64,000 bases of DNA from Pseudomonas knackmussii B13 (GTDB taxonomy: Bacteria; Pseudomonadota; Gammaproteobacteria; Pseudomonadales; Pseudomonadaceae). A program made the translations under genes and the position numbers. The notes beneath the pieces are model-generated. The model worked only from the letters and a program-made list of their open reading frames with translations, did no database searches and was not told the DNA's origin. The stretch covers positions 496,001 to 560,000 of the forward strand of contig NZ_HG322950.1 in NCBI RefSeq assembly GCF_000689415.1, written 5' to 3'. Below are positions 8,105-16,466 of this stretch, one piece after another; positions within the stretch are counted from its first letter, which is position 1, and each line of letters opens with the position of its first letter.

Positions 8105-8176
8105 GTAGGAGCGAGCTTGCTCGCGAACCGGGTGGGCACGAAGCCGTGTTTGGTTCGCGAGCAAGCTCGCTCCTAC
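8105..8176. repeat. REP doublet (REPIN), perfect inverted pair
   Basis: A 25-base unit beginning GTAGGAGCGAGCTTGCTC (8105-8129) is followed by its exact reverse complement (8152-8176) with a 22-base spacer. It lies between hslU and the DUF971 gene. It is the most perfect of the doublets in this window. Confidence 0.85.
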
Positions 8177-8198
8177 AGGCATGAAGTCTGCAGCCGCT

Positions 8199-9539
8199 TT
8201 ACAGAATGTAGCGCGACAGATCTTCGTCCTGCGCCAGCTCGCCGAGGTGGCCGTTGACGTAGGCGGCGTCGATCACGATCGGCTTTTCGCTGTGCTCGCT
8301 GGCAAGGTCGGCGGCGTCGAAGGAGACTTCTTCCAGCAGGCGCTCCAGCAGGGTATGCAGGCGGCGAGCACCGATGTTCTCGGTCTTCTCGTTGACCTGC
8401 CAGGCGATCTCCGCCAGGCGCTGCACGCCGTCGTCGGCGAACTCGATGTCCAGCCCCTCGGTCTTCAGCAGCGCGGTGTACTGCTCGGTGAGCGACGCGT
8501 GTGGCTCGCGCAGGATGCGCTTGAAGTCGTCTGGAGTCAGGGCCTTGAGCTCGACGCGGATCGGCAGGCGGCCTTGCAGTTCCGGCACCAGGTCGCTGGG
8601 CTTGGACAGGTGGAAGGCGCCCGAGGCGATGAACAGGATGTGGTCGGTCTTGACCATGCCCAGCTTGGTGTTGACGGTGCAGCCCTCGATCAGCGGCAGC
8701 AGGTCGCGCTGCACGCCTTCGCGGGAAACATCGGCGCCGCCGACATTGCCGCGCTTGGCGATCTTGTCGATCTCGTCGATGAAGACGATGCCGTTCTGCT
8801 CGACCGCTTCCAGGGCGCGGGCCTTGAGGTCTTCTTCATTGACCAGGCGCTGCGCTTCCTCGTCGCGGATCAGCTTCATGGCCTCGGCGACCTTCAGCTT
8901 GCGTGTCTTCTGCTTGCCCTTGCCCATGTTGGAGAACAGGCTCTGCAGCTGGTTGGTCATCTCCTCCATGCCGGGCGGCGCCATGATTTCCACGCCGGCC
9001 GGGATGTCGGCCACTTCGATGTCGATTTCCTTGTCGTCCAGCTGGCCTTCGCGAAGGCGCTTGCGGAACAGCTGGCGGGTGTTGGAGTCCTCGCGCGGCG
9101 CCGGCTCGTCGCCGAAGCCGGTGCGTGCCGGCGGCAGCAGGGCGTCGAGGATGCGTTCCTCGGCAGCGTCCTCGGCGCGGTATTTCACCTTCTGGACTTC
9201 CTGCTCGCGGAGCATCTTGATCGCCGCATCGGCGAGGTCGCGAATGATCGACTCGACGTCACGGCCGACATAGCCGACCTCGGTGAACTTGGTCGCCTCG
9301 ACCTTCAGGAAGGGCGCGTTGGCCAGCTTGGCCAGGCGGCGGGCGATCTCGGTCTTGCCGACGCCGGTCGGGCCGATCATCAGGATGTTCTTCGGCGTCA
9401 CTTCGGCGCGCAGCTCCGCCGGCAGCTGCATGCGCCGCCAGCGGTTGCGCAGGGCGATGGCAACGGCGCGCTTGGCGTCGTCCTGGCCGATGATGTGGCG
9501 ATTGAGTTCGTGGACGATCTCGCGGGGAGTCATGGACAT
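8199..9539 (-). CDS. hslU: ATP-dependent protease ATPase subunit HslU
   Basis: This 446-residue AAA+ unfoldase feeds substrates to the HslV peptidase. It starts MSMTPREIVHELNRHIIGQDDAKRAVAIALRNRWRR, as in other HslU. Walker A is GPTGVGKTEIA (residues 56-66) and Walker B is GIVFIDEIDKI. The I domain lies between them. The C-terminal tail EDLSRYIL is the conserved segment that inserts into HslV pockets. It follows hslV by 29 bases in the same direction, so both share the heat-shock type promoter upstream of hslV. Confidence 0.97.
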   Translation of the reverse strand: MSMTPREIVHELNRHIIGQDDAKRAVAIALRNRWRRMQLPAELRAEVTPKNILMIGPTGVGKTEIARRLAKLANAPFLKVEATKFTEVGYVGRDVESIIRDLADAAIKMLREQEVQKVKYRAEDAAEERILDALLPPARTGFGDEPAPREDSNTRQLFRKRLREGQLDDKEIDIEVADIPAGVEIMAPPGMEEMTNQLQSLFSNMGKGKQKTRKLKVAEAMKLIRDEEAQRLVNEEDLKARALEAVEQNGIVFIDEIDKIAKRGNVGGADVSREGVQRDLLPLIEGCTVNTKLGMVKTDHILFIASGAFHLSKPSDLVPELQGRLPIRVELKALTPDDFKRILREPHASLTEQYTALLKTEGLDIEFADDGVQRLAEIAWQVNEKTENIGARRLHTLLERLLEEVSFDAADLASEHSEKPIVIDAAYVNGHLGELAQDEDLSRYIL

Positions 9540-9568
9540 TTGATCGGGTTCTCCGGAGCGACAGGGCC

Positions 9569-10105
9569 TCAGACGGCGCTGTCGAGCTCCTCGATGGTGA
9601 GATTCTGGTTGGTGAAGACGCAGATCGAGCCGGCGATGTTCAGCGCGGTCTCGGCGATCTCGCGGGCACTCATGCTGTCATCGGCCTTCTGCAGCAGGGC
9701 CATGGCTGCGGCCTGGGCGAAACCGCCGCCGGAGCCCATGGCGATCAGGCCGTGCTCGGGTTCGACCACGTCGCCGTTGCCGGTGATGATCAGCGAGGCG
9801 TCCTTGTTGGCGACTGCCAGCATGGCTTCCAGGCGGCTCAGCGAGCGGTCGGTACGCCAGTCCTTGGCCAGTTCGACGGCCGCGCGGACCAAGTGGCCCT
9901 GGTGCTTCTCAAGCTGCTGCTCGAAGCGCTCGAAGAGGGTGAAGGCGTCGGCGGTGGCGCCAGCGAAGCCGGCCAGCACGTTGCCGTGGTAGAGGCGGCG
10001 GACCTTCTTCGCATTGCCTTTCATGACGGTGTTGCCAAGGGAAACCTGGCCGTCGCCGCCCATGACGACTTTGCCGTTGCGGCGGACAGAAACGATAGTG
10101 GTCAA
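9569..10105 (-). CDS. hslV: ATP-dependent protease peptidase subunit HslV
   Basis: HslV is the threonine peptidase of the HslUV complex. The mature enzyme must begin with the catalytic Thr of TTIVSVRRNGKVVMGGDGQVSLG, so I place the start at the TTG at 10105, which gives M-TTIV and 178 residues. A longer frame from GTG at 10120 would leave five extra residues (MENSP) ahead of the nucleophile. A GGAG ribosome site lies nine bases before the TTG. The GSGGGF and TLFERFEQQL segments are typical. Transcription probably comes from a sigma32-like promoter at 10153-10181. Confidence 0.95.
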   Translation of the reverse strand: MTTIVSVRRNGKVVMGGDGQVSLGNTVMKGNAKKVRRLYHGNVLAGFAGATADAFTLFERFEQQLEKHQGHLVRAAVELAKDWRTDRSLSRLEAMLAVANKDASLIITGNGDVVEPEHGLIAMGSGGGFAQAAAMALLQKADDSMSAREIAETALNIAGSICVFTNQNLTIEELDSAV

Positions 10106-10152
10106 GGGGGAGTTCTCCACACAGCGGGGCAGATTTGCCCGAATGCGGAGTC

Positions 10153-10181
10153 ATATGGGGATGAAGGATGCGGCCTTCAAC
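10153..10181 (-). promoter_or_regulatory. Sigma32-like heat-shock promoter for hslVU
   Basis: On the minus strand GTTGAAG (10181-10175) is followed after 14 bases by CCCCATAT (10160-10153). This fits the RpoH consensus CTTGAAA-N11-15-CCCCATnT with mismatches only in the -35 box. The predicted start is near 10145, about 40 bases ahead of the TTG start of hslV. Confidence 0.6.
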
Positions 10182-10251
10182 CCAGGCCGACAGGCGACCG
10201 TCCGGCAGGGCGCCAGACGGTCTTTGCCAGGAATGGCTGCAGGCCGCGCCC

Positions 10252-11094
10252 TTAGCGGGTCTGGCGCTGCTGTAACAGCACGTTGCTGAAGCCGTTGGCG
10301 GAGAGCTGCTTCTGCGCCGCCGACACCTGCGCGCGGTCGCTGTACGGGCCGACCATCACGCGGTACCAGGTTTCGTCCTTGACCGCGCCGGACTCCACGC
10401 GAGCGGCCTGGCCAAGAAGGATGACCTGGGCGCGCACGCGGTCGGCGTCGGCCTGCTTACGGAACGAGCCGGCCTGCAGGTAGTACTGGGTGGCGGCGAC
10501 CGACGGCGGGGCGATCGGCTTGCTCGCGGGCGTGGCGGCGGCTTTTGCCGTATTCGCCGGCTGCTGCTTCTGCTGCTGCGTAGCGGTTGCACCCGGAGTG
10601 GTTGCGGTAGTCGCAGCGCTCGTCGTTGGCGTGGCCGGGCGGACGATTGCCGGCGGCGGCGGAGTCTGCCCGTTGAGCGCAGCCTGCGCTCGGTTGGCGT
10701 CGATCTTCGCGGCGTCTTCCGGGGTGCTGACCACGGTCGGCGTCTGCTGATTCGCCGGCGGCGTCTGCGGTTTCTCCGGGACGGATTCCGGCGGCACCAC
10801 CACTTCCGAGCCCGGCAGCAGGGTGTAGAAGTCGTACTTCGGCTTCACCGCGATGGCCGAGGGTGGCTGCGCCGGGGTGCCAGGCTTGGCACCCTGTGCG
10901 ACGCCCGGCTTCTGCTGCTCGGGTTTCTCCCGGCGCACCTCGTTGCGGCCCGGTTCCAGCTTCATCAGGAACATGATGAAGCCGCCGATGGCCAGGCCGG
11001 CGACCAGCCAGACCCAGCCGGGCATCGAGCTCTTCTTGGCCGGAGCCTGGTAGCGGCTGGCGCCGCGCTTGGGTGCGGGTTTCTTCTTCGCCAT
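10252..11094 (-). CDS. SPOR-domain membrane protein, FtsN-like
   Basis: The 280-residue protein has a short basic cytoplasmic N-terminus (MAKKKPAPKRGASRYQAP), one membrane helix (about residues 26-44, WVWLVAGLAIGGFIMFLM), a long Pro/Thr/Gln-rich periplasmic linker, and a C-terminal SPOR domain (about 203-278, YYLQAGSFRKQADADRVRAQV...WYRVMVGPYSDR). SPOR domains bind septal peptidoglycan lacking stem peptides, so a role in cell division like FtsN is likely. It follows argS by six bases and precedes hslV, the usual Pseudomonas order. Low-complexity linker composition is family-typical. Confidence 0.88.
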   Translation of the reverse strand: MAKKKPAPKRGASRYQAPAKKSSMPGWVWLVAGLAIGGFIMFLMKLEPGRNEVRREKPEQQKPGVAQGAKPGTPAQPPSAIAVKPKYDFYTLLPGSEVVVPPESVPEKPQTPPANQQTPTVVSTPEDAAKIDANRAQAALNGQTPPPPAIVRPATPTTSAATTATTPGATATQQQKQQPANTAKAAATPASKPIAPPSVAATQYYLQAGSFRKQADADRVRAQVILLGQAARVESGAVKDETWYRVMVGPYSDRAQVSAAQKQLSANGFSNVLLQQRQTR

Positions 11095-11100
11095 GGGCAG

Positions 11101-12840
11101 TTACATGCGCTCGAGGGTTTCCAGGCCCAGCAGTTCCAGGCCCTGCTTGAGGGTGCGGCCGGTGAGGGCGGCCAGCTTCAGACGGCTTTCCTGCTGCTCG
11201 GGGGTTTCTGCGGCGAGGATCGGGCAGTGCTCGTAGAAGCTGGAGAACAGACCGGCCAGTTCGTACAGATAGGCGCAGAGGATATGCGGTACGCCCTTGA
11301 GCGCGACATTGTTCAGCAGGTCGCCGAACTGCGCCAGCTGGGCGGCCAGGGCCTGCTCCTGCGGCGCTTCCAGGACGATCTTGCCGGCGACTTCGTCGTA
11401 GCCCTTGCCCAGCTTGCGGAAAACGCTGGCCACGCGGGTGTAGGCGTACAGCAGGTAGGGCGCGGTGTTGCCTTCGAAGCTGAGCATCTGCTCGAAGTTG
11501 AAGCTGTAGTCGCTGGTGCGGTGCTTGGACAGGTCGGCGTACTTCACCGCGCCGATGCCCACGGCATGGGCGATCTGGCGCAGCTCGTCGTCGGCCAGTT
11601 CGGGGTTCTTCGCCTTGACCAGGGTGTAGGCGCGCTCTTCGGCCTCGTTGAGCAGGTCGATCAGCTTCACGGTGCCGCCGTCGCGGGTCTTGAACGGCTT
11701 GCCGTCCGCGCCGTTCATGGTGCCGAAGCCCATGTGCTCCAGTTCCATGCTGGCCGGGACGAAGCCGGCGCGGCGGGCCACTTCGAAGACCTGCTGGAAG
11801 TGCAGGGCCTGGCGCTGGTCGACGAAATACAGCACGCGGTCGGCGTGCAGCTTGTTGTGCCGGTAGCGCATGGCGGCCAGGTCGGTGGTGGCGTAGAGGT
11901 AGCCGCCTCCGGCCTTCTGCACGATCACCGGCAGCGGGTTGCCTTCGGCGTTCTTGAATTCTTCGAGGAAGACGCAGAGGGCGCCGTCGTCCTCGGTGAG
12001 CAGGCCCTTGGCCTTGAGTGCCTCGACCACGTTGGCCAGGTCGTCGTTGTAGGCGCTCTCGCCCATCACGTCGGCCATGGTCAGCTTCACGCCGAGCTGG
12101 TCGTAGACCTTCTGGCAGTGCGACAGGGAAATCTCGTTGAAGCGGGTCCACAGGCGCAGGCATTCGGGGTCGCCGGCCTGCAGCTTGACCACCAGCTCGC
12201 GGGCGCGGTTGGCGAAGGCTTCGGATTCGTCGAAGCGCTTCTTGGCGGCGCGGTAGAAGACTTCCAGGTCGTGCAACTCGGCCTGGGCGTCGACCGGCTG
12301 CTCTTCCAGGTAAGCCAGCAGCATGCCGAACTGGGTGCCCCAGTCGCCGACGTGGTTCTGCCGGATCACGGTGTCGCCGAGGAACTCCAGTACGCGGGCT
12401 ACGGCGTCGCCGATGATGGTCGAGCGCAGGTGGCCGACGTGCATTTCCTTGGCCAGGTTCGGCGAGGACAGGTCGACGACTACGCGCTGCGTGGCGCCGG
12501 CCTTGTGCACGCCCAGGTGCGCGTCAGACAAGGCGGCGTCGAGGCTGGAGGCCAGCCATGCCTGGTCCTGGAAGAAGTTGAGGAAGCCGGGGCCGGCGAT
12601 GTCGACCTTGGCCACCTGCGGGTTGGCCGGCAGGGCGGCGACCAGCTGGGTCGCCAGGTCGCGCGGCTTCATGCCGGCGGGCTTGGCCAGCATCATCGCG
12701 ATGTTGCTGGCGTAGTCGCCGTGGCTGCGGTCCTTGGTGGTCTCGACCTGGATGTCGGGCGTCAGGCCGGCCGGCAGGGTGCCGTCCTCGACGAGGCTGG
12801 CGAGGGCGTGCTGGATCAGCTGGCGGATGGTGTCTTTCAT
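11101..12840 (-). CDS. argS: Arginine-tRNA ligase
   Basis: This 579-residue class I synthetase charges tRNA-Arg. The HIGH-type signature is HVGHLRS within SSPNLAKEMHVGHLRSTIIGD. As in many ArgRS enzymes the KMSKS loop is degenerate (GKPFKTRDGGTVKL). The N-terminal Add-1 domain (about 1-90) and the C-terminal DALR anticodon-binding domain ending LLGLETLERM are present, and the length is normal. Translation starts at 12840 with MKDTIRQLIQHAL. The SPOR-domain gene follows six bases after the stop, so the two are probably co-transcribed. Confidence 0.97.
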   Translation of the reverse strand: MKDTIRQLIQHALASLVEDGTLPAGLTPDIQVETTKDRSHGDYASNIAMMLAKPAGMKPRDLATQLVAALPANPQVAKVDIAGPGFLNFFQDQAWLASSLDAALSDAHLGVHKAGATQRVVVDLSSPNLAKEMHVGHLRSTIIGDAVARVLEFLGDTVIRQNHVGDWGTQFGMLLAYLEEQPVDAQAELHDLEVFYRAAKKRFDESEAFANRARELVVKLQAGDPECLRLWTRFNEISLSHCQKVYDQLGVKLTMADVMGESAYNDDLANVVEALKAKGLLTEDDGALCVFLEEFKNAEGNPLPVIVQKAGGGYLYATTDLAAMRYRHNKLHADRVLYFVDQRQALHFQQVFEVARRAGFVPASMELEHMGFGTMNGADGKPFKTRDGGTVKLIDLLNEAEERAYTLVKAKNPELADDELRQIAHAVGIGAVKYADLSKHRTSDYSFNFEQMLSFEGNTAPYLLYAYTRVASVFRKLGKGYDEVAGKIVLEAPQEQALAAQLAQFGDLLNNVALKGVPHILCAYLYELAGLFSSFYEHCPILAAETPEQQESRLKLAALTGRTLKQGLELLGLETLERM

Positions 12841-12984
12841 GATTTTCTCCGTGCTCGCGCGCGACTCGGGGCGGCGACCGCATATCTGGCTCAGAACCGC
12901 GCATTATCGGTGTCCGAAGGAAAAGCTACAAGCAAGCCGCCGGCTTCGCCTTGACCTCGGCCAGGTCGGACGGGAATTGGACGA

Positions 12985-15204
12985 TCAGAAGAGGTCGATA
13001 GGGTCGACGTCGAGCGACCAGCGCACCTGGCGCCCGCTCGGCATGCCTTCGAGCACTTGCAGCCAGGGCGTCAGCAGGCGATGCAGCGGCGCGCGGGCCG
13101 TGCTCATCAGCAGCAACTGCGCGCGGAAGCGGCCGGCGCGGCGTTCCATGGGCGCCGGCACCGGGCCTAGCAGCTCCACGTCGCTGCCCAGCTGCGCCTG
13201 CAGGTGTTCGGCTTCGGCGCAGGCTTCGTCGAGGAAGCCCTCGGCCTGGCCCGGCTTGTGTGCCTCTGCGCGCAGCAGCGCCATGTGGCAGAAGGGCGGC
13301 AGGCCGGCGGCGCGGCGTTCGGACAGTGCCTGTTCGGCGAAGGCGAAGTAACCCTGCTCGGTGAGCTGCACCAGCAGCGGATGCTCGGCCAGGTGGGTCT
13401 GGATCAGCACGCGTCCGGGCTCCTCGGCGCGGCCGGCGCGGCCGGCGACCTGGACGATCTGCTGGGCCATGCGTTCGCTGGCGCGGAAGTCGGCGGAGAA
13501 CAGCCCGCCGTCGGCGTCGAGGATCGCCACCAGCGTCACCCGCGGGAAGTGGTGCCCCTTGGCGAGCATCTGCGTGCCGACGAGGATGCACGGCTCGCCT
13601 TTATTGATGGTCGCGAAGAGGTCGCGCATGGCGTGCTTGCGCGAGGTGCTGTCGCGGTCGATGCGCAGCACCGGGTAGTTCGGGAAGAGGATGCGCAGGC
13701 GCTCCTCGGCGCGCTCGGTGCCGGCGCCGACCGGGCGCAGGTCGAGCTTGCCGCAGTCCGGGCATTTGCGCGGGGGGCGCTCGCGGTGGTCGCAGTGGTG
13801 GCAGCGCAGCTCGCCGGAGCCCTGGTGCAGGGTCATGCGCGCATCGCAGCGCGGGCATTTGCTGATCCAGCCGCAGTCGTGGCACAGCAGGGTCGGGGCG
13901 AAGCCGCGGCGGTTCAGGTAGACCAGTACCTGCTGGCCGGCGCCGAGGGTTTCGCCGATGGCCCGTTGCAGCGGCATCGACAGGCCTGCGTCCAGCGGCA
14001 GGCTCTTCACGTCCAGGCGCTGGAACTTCGGCGCCTGCGCGCCGCCGGCGCGCTGGGTCAGGCGTAGCAAGCCGTAGCGGCCGCTGGCGGCGTTGTGCAG
14101 GCTTTCCAGCGAGGGCGTGGCCGAGCCGAGCAGGATGGGCGTGCGCTCCATGCGCGCCCGCACCAGGGCCAGGTCGCGGGCGTGGTAGCGCAGGCCTTCC
14201 TGCTGTTTATAGGAAGCGTCGTGCTCCTCGTCGATGATGATCAGCCCTGGATTCTTCAGCGGGGTGAACAGCGCCGAACGGGTGCCGATGACGATGTCCG
14301 CGTCGCCGTCGCGGGCGGCCAGCCAGGCGTCCAGCCGCTCGCGGTCGGTCAGCGCCGAGTGCAGCAGGGCGATGCGGGCGTTGAAGCGGCGCTCGAAGCG
14401 ACTCAGGGTCTGCGGGCCGAGGTTGATCTCCGGGATCAATACCAGCGCCTGCTTGCCGGCCTCCAGGGTCTCGCGGATCAGCTGCAGGTAGACCTCGGTC
14501 TTGCCGCTACCGGTGACCCCCGCCAGCAGGTAGCTGTGGAAGCTGCCGAAGCCGGCGCGCACCGCTTCGCAGGCGGCGCGCTGTTCGGCGTTGAGCGGCA
14601 GTTCGGCCTGCGCCAGCCAGCCGCCGTGGTGTTCGACGGGCGCGTGGTGGCGGCTTTCCTGGCTGGCGAGGCCTTTTTCCACCAGCAGGTCGAGGCTGTC
14701 CTTATTGATACCAAGCTGGCCGAGCAGTTCGTGCAGCACGCCGTGCGGGTGCTGTTGCAGCGTCTGCAGGGCCTGGCGCTGGCGCGGTGCGCGGGTCAGC
14801 CGCGGGTCGTCGAGCTTGGCGCCGGGGGCGGCGAGCCAGAAGCGCTGCACCCGCGCTTCGGCGGGCTCGCCCTGGCGCAGCAGGTTCGGCAGCGCCCAGG
14901 ACAGGGTGTCGCCGAAGCTGTGCTGGTAGTACTGCGAGGTCCAGCGGCAGAGCTCCAGCAGGTGGGGCGGCAGCGGTGGCTCGCGGTCGAGCACTTCCAG
15001 CGCCGGGCGCAGTTTGCCCTCGGGCACCTCGGAGGTTTCCGCGTGCTCCACCAGCACGCCGACGATCTCGCGGCGGCCGAAGGGCACGCGCAGGCGTACG
15101 CCCAATGGCAGGCGCTGCGCGTCGACCCCGCGCGGCGGCAGGTAGTCGAACAGGCGGCGCAGCGGCGAGGGCAGGGCGAGGCGCAGGATGCTGGCTTGGG
15201 GCAC
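12985..15204 (-). CDS. priA: Primosomal helicase PriA
   Basis: PriA restarts collapsed replication forks. Walker A is GVTGSGKTEVY, the DEEH box is IIDEEHDASYK, and the zinc-binding cluster has four CxxC pairs (CHDC, CPRC, CHHC, CPDC). Helicase motifs continue to QVAGRAGRAEEPG. I favour the GTG at 15204 (VPQASILRLALPSPLRRLFDY) because it gives 739 residues, close to other Pseudomonas PriA, and has GGAAAG at a suitable distance. An ATG at 15246 in the same frame would add 14 residues without an evident ribosome site. It diverges from rpmE. Confidence 0.94.
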   Translation of the reverse strand: MPQASILRLALPSPLRRLFDYLPPRGVDAQRLPLGVRLRVPFGRREIVGVLVEHAETSEVPEGKLRPALEVLDREPPLPPHLLELCRWTSQYYQHSFGDTLSWALPNLLRQGEPAEARVQRFWLAAPGAKLDDPRLTRAPRQRQALQTLQQHPHGVLHELLGQLGINKDSLDLLVEKGLASQESRHHAPVEHHGGWLAQAELPLNAEQRAACEAVRAGFGSFHSYLLAGVTGSGKTEVYLQLIRETLEAGKQALVLIPEINLGPQTLSRFERRFNARIALLHSALTDRERLDAWLAARDGDADIVIGTRSALFTPLKNPGLIIIDEEHDASYKQQEGLRYHARDLALVRARMERTPILLGSATPSLESLHNAASGRYGLLRLTQRAGGAQAPKFQRLDVKSLPLDAGLSMPLQRAIGETLGAGQQVLVYLNRRGFAPTLLCHDCGWISKCPRCDARMTLHQGSGELRCHHCDHRERPPRKCPDCGKLDLRPVGAGTERAEERLRILFPNYPVLRIDRDSTSRKHAMRDLFATINKGEPCILVGTQMLAKGHHFPRVTLVAILDADGGLFSADFRASERMAQQIVQVAGRAGRAEEPGRVLIQTHLAEHPLLVQLTEQGYFAFAEQALSERRAAGLPPFCHMALLRAEAHKPGQAEGFLDEACAEAEHLQAQLGSDVELLGPVPAPMERRAGRFRAQLLLMSTARAPLHRLLTPWLQVLEGMPSGRQVRWSLDVDPIDLF

Positions 15205-15277
15205 GCTGGGGCTTTCCGGGGCATCGGGAGGCGGCGATCTTAGCATGGGCGTGGCGACGGTCGGTCGAAGGCGCGAC

Positions 15278-15305
15278 TTGCGTTGGAAAAACGCTCTGGT
15301 ATGAT
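15278..15305 (+). promoter_or_regulatory. Sigma70 promoter for rpmE
   Basis: TTGCGT (15278-15283) and TATGAT (15300-15305) are separated by 16 bases. The spacing and the -10 match the housekeeping consensus. The leader to rpmE would be about 110 bases. Confidence 0.5.
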
Positions 15306-15423
15306 CCACGCCCTTAATTTGCGTGCGGTGCCCGGTAAATAGATCCCGCCTGCGGTCCTCGACGACCGTGGCTCGGCTTCTGACAGAGACTGGGTGGCGG
15401 CACACCAACCAGAGGAAGACATC

Positions 15424-15639
15424 ATGAAACCGGAAATCCATCCCGCGTACGAAGAAATCGAAGCCACCTGCAGCTGCGGCAACGTGATCAAAACCCGTTC
15501 GACCCTGTGCAAAGGCATCCACCTGGACGTGTGCTCCGAGTGCCACCCGTTCTACACCGGCAAGCAGAAAGTCGTTGATACCGGCGGCCGTATCGACCGC
15601 TTCAACCAGCGCTTCGCCATGTTCGGTGGCAAGAAGTAA
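15424..15639 (+). CDS. rpmE: 50S ribosomal protein L31
   Basis: This 71-residue ribosomal protein is of the zinc-binding type: Cys16, Cys18, Cys37 and Cys40 form the C-x-C...C-x2-C metal site. The sequence from MKPEIHPAYEEIEATCSCGN to the end is standard, finishing RFAMFGGKK. The ATG at 15424 gives the family length. Its transcription terminator appears to lie inside the leader peptide of the next gene, at 15686-15713. The cysteines mean it is the Zn-containing paralogue, not the zinc-independent one induced under Zn starvation. Confidence 0.97.
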   Translation: MKPEIHPAYEEIEATCSCGNVIKTRSTLCKGIHLDVCSECHPFYTGKQKVVDTGGRIDRFNQRFAMFGGKK

Positions 15640-15662
15640 GAGCGATTTCCGGAAAAGCCCCG

Positions 15663-16466
15663 ATGGCCTTTCCCGATATCCTGAAAAAGGCGCCCCTACG
15701 GGGCGCTTTTTTTGTGCTTGCGATTTGCCTGGGCGGGCCGGTGCTGGCCGCTTGCCCGGCGTCGACATCGGCGGAGCACGTGCAGGTCGCAAGGGTGGTC
15801 GACGGCGACACCCTGAAGCTCGCCGATGGCCGCAATGTGCGCCTGATCGGGGTAAACGCGCCCGAACTGGCCCACAACGGCCGCACGACCGAACCCTTCG
15901 CCGAAGCCGCGCGGCAGCGCCTGCAGGCTTTAGTGGCGGAGAACCATGGCGAGCTGTCGTTGCAACCTGGCCGCCAGCCGAAGGATCGCTACGGTCGCAC
16001 CCTGGCTCATCTCTACGACCGCCAGGGCAACAACATCGAGGCGCAACTGCTGGTCGAGGGTTTGGGCTACCAGGTGGCGATCGCGCCCAACACCGAGCTG
16101 ACCGCTTGCCAGAAAGCCGCCGAACGCGAAGCCCGCGAGGCCGGTCGGGGACTCTGGAAGCGTTCGCCGGTGCAGGATGCGCAGGGACTGCATGAGAGCG
16201 GTTTCGCCGTAATCCGCGGACGAGTTGCCGAGGTGCAGCGCAACCGCGGCGGACTGTGGATCGAACTGGATGGCCCGCTGGTGTTGCGCATCGGGCCAGA
16301 CCTGCTGAAATCGTTCGATAAGCGCACACTGGATAACCTGCCCGGGCGCATGCTGGAAGCGCGCGGCTGGGTGATCGACCGAGCCGCGAAAGGCGGCGTG
16401 AAACCTGGGCAGGCACGCTGGATGCTGCCCATCACCGACTCGGCCATGCTGGAGCTGATGCCATGA
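15663..16466 (+). CDS. Secreted thermonuclease-family (SNase-like) protein
   Basis: The 267-residue protein has a staphylococcal-nuclease fold domain at about residues 38-160: VARVVDGDTLKL, VRLIGVNAPEL, KDRYGRTLAHLY and AREAGRGLW are the classic motifs, with the Asp and Arg catalytic positions kept. The C-terminal 100 residues form an unassigned second domain. The N-terminus (KKAPLRGAFFVLAICLGGPVLAAC) works as a signal peptide and ends in a possible lipobox LAAC. Oddly, the codons for KKAPLRGAFF are a perfect intrinsic terminator. The stop overlaps the next start by four bases (ATGA), so the M48 protease is coupled to it. Confidence 0.85.
   Translation: MAFPDILKKAPLRGAFFVLAICLGGPVLAACPASTSAEHVQVARVVDGDTLKLADGRNVRLIGVNAPELAHNGRTTEPFAEAARQRLQALVAENHGELSLQPGRQPKDRYGRTLAHLYDRQGNNIEAQLLVEGLGYQVAIAPNTELTACQKAAEREAREAGRGLWKRSPVQDAQGLHESGFAVIRGRVAEVQRNRGGLWIELDGPLVLRIGPDLLKSFDKRTLDNLPGRMLEARGWVIDRAAKGGVKPGQARWMLPITDSAMLELMP
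15686..15713 (+). terminator. Terminator of rpmE, embedded in the nuclease leader codons
   Basis: GCGCCCC (15690-15696) and GGGGCGC (15700-15706) flank a three-base loop. They are preceded by five A and followed by seven T. This is a textbook intrinsic terminator, yet it lies within the signal-peptide codons of the downstream nuclease frame. Confidence 0.8.

Noticed and set aside
10457..12163. 568-codon frame overlapping argS
   Set aside because: Arg/Pro/Gln-rich sequence with no motif; argS in the other frame has the HVGH motif and full length.
15205..16416. Upstream extension of the priA frame across rpmE and the nuclease gene
   Set aside because: It overlaps two well-supported genes on the other strand and shows no homology before VPQASILRLALP.
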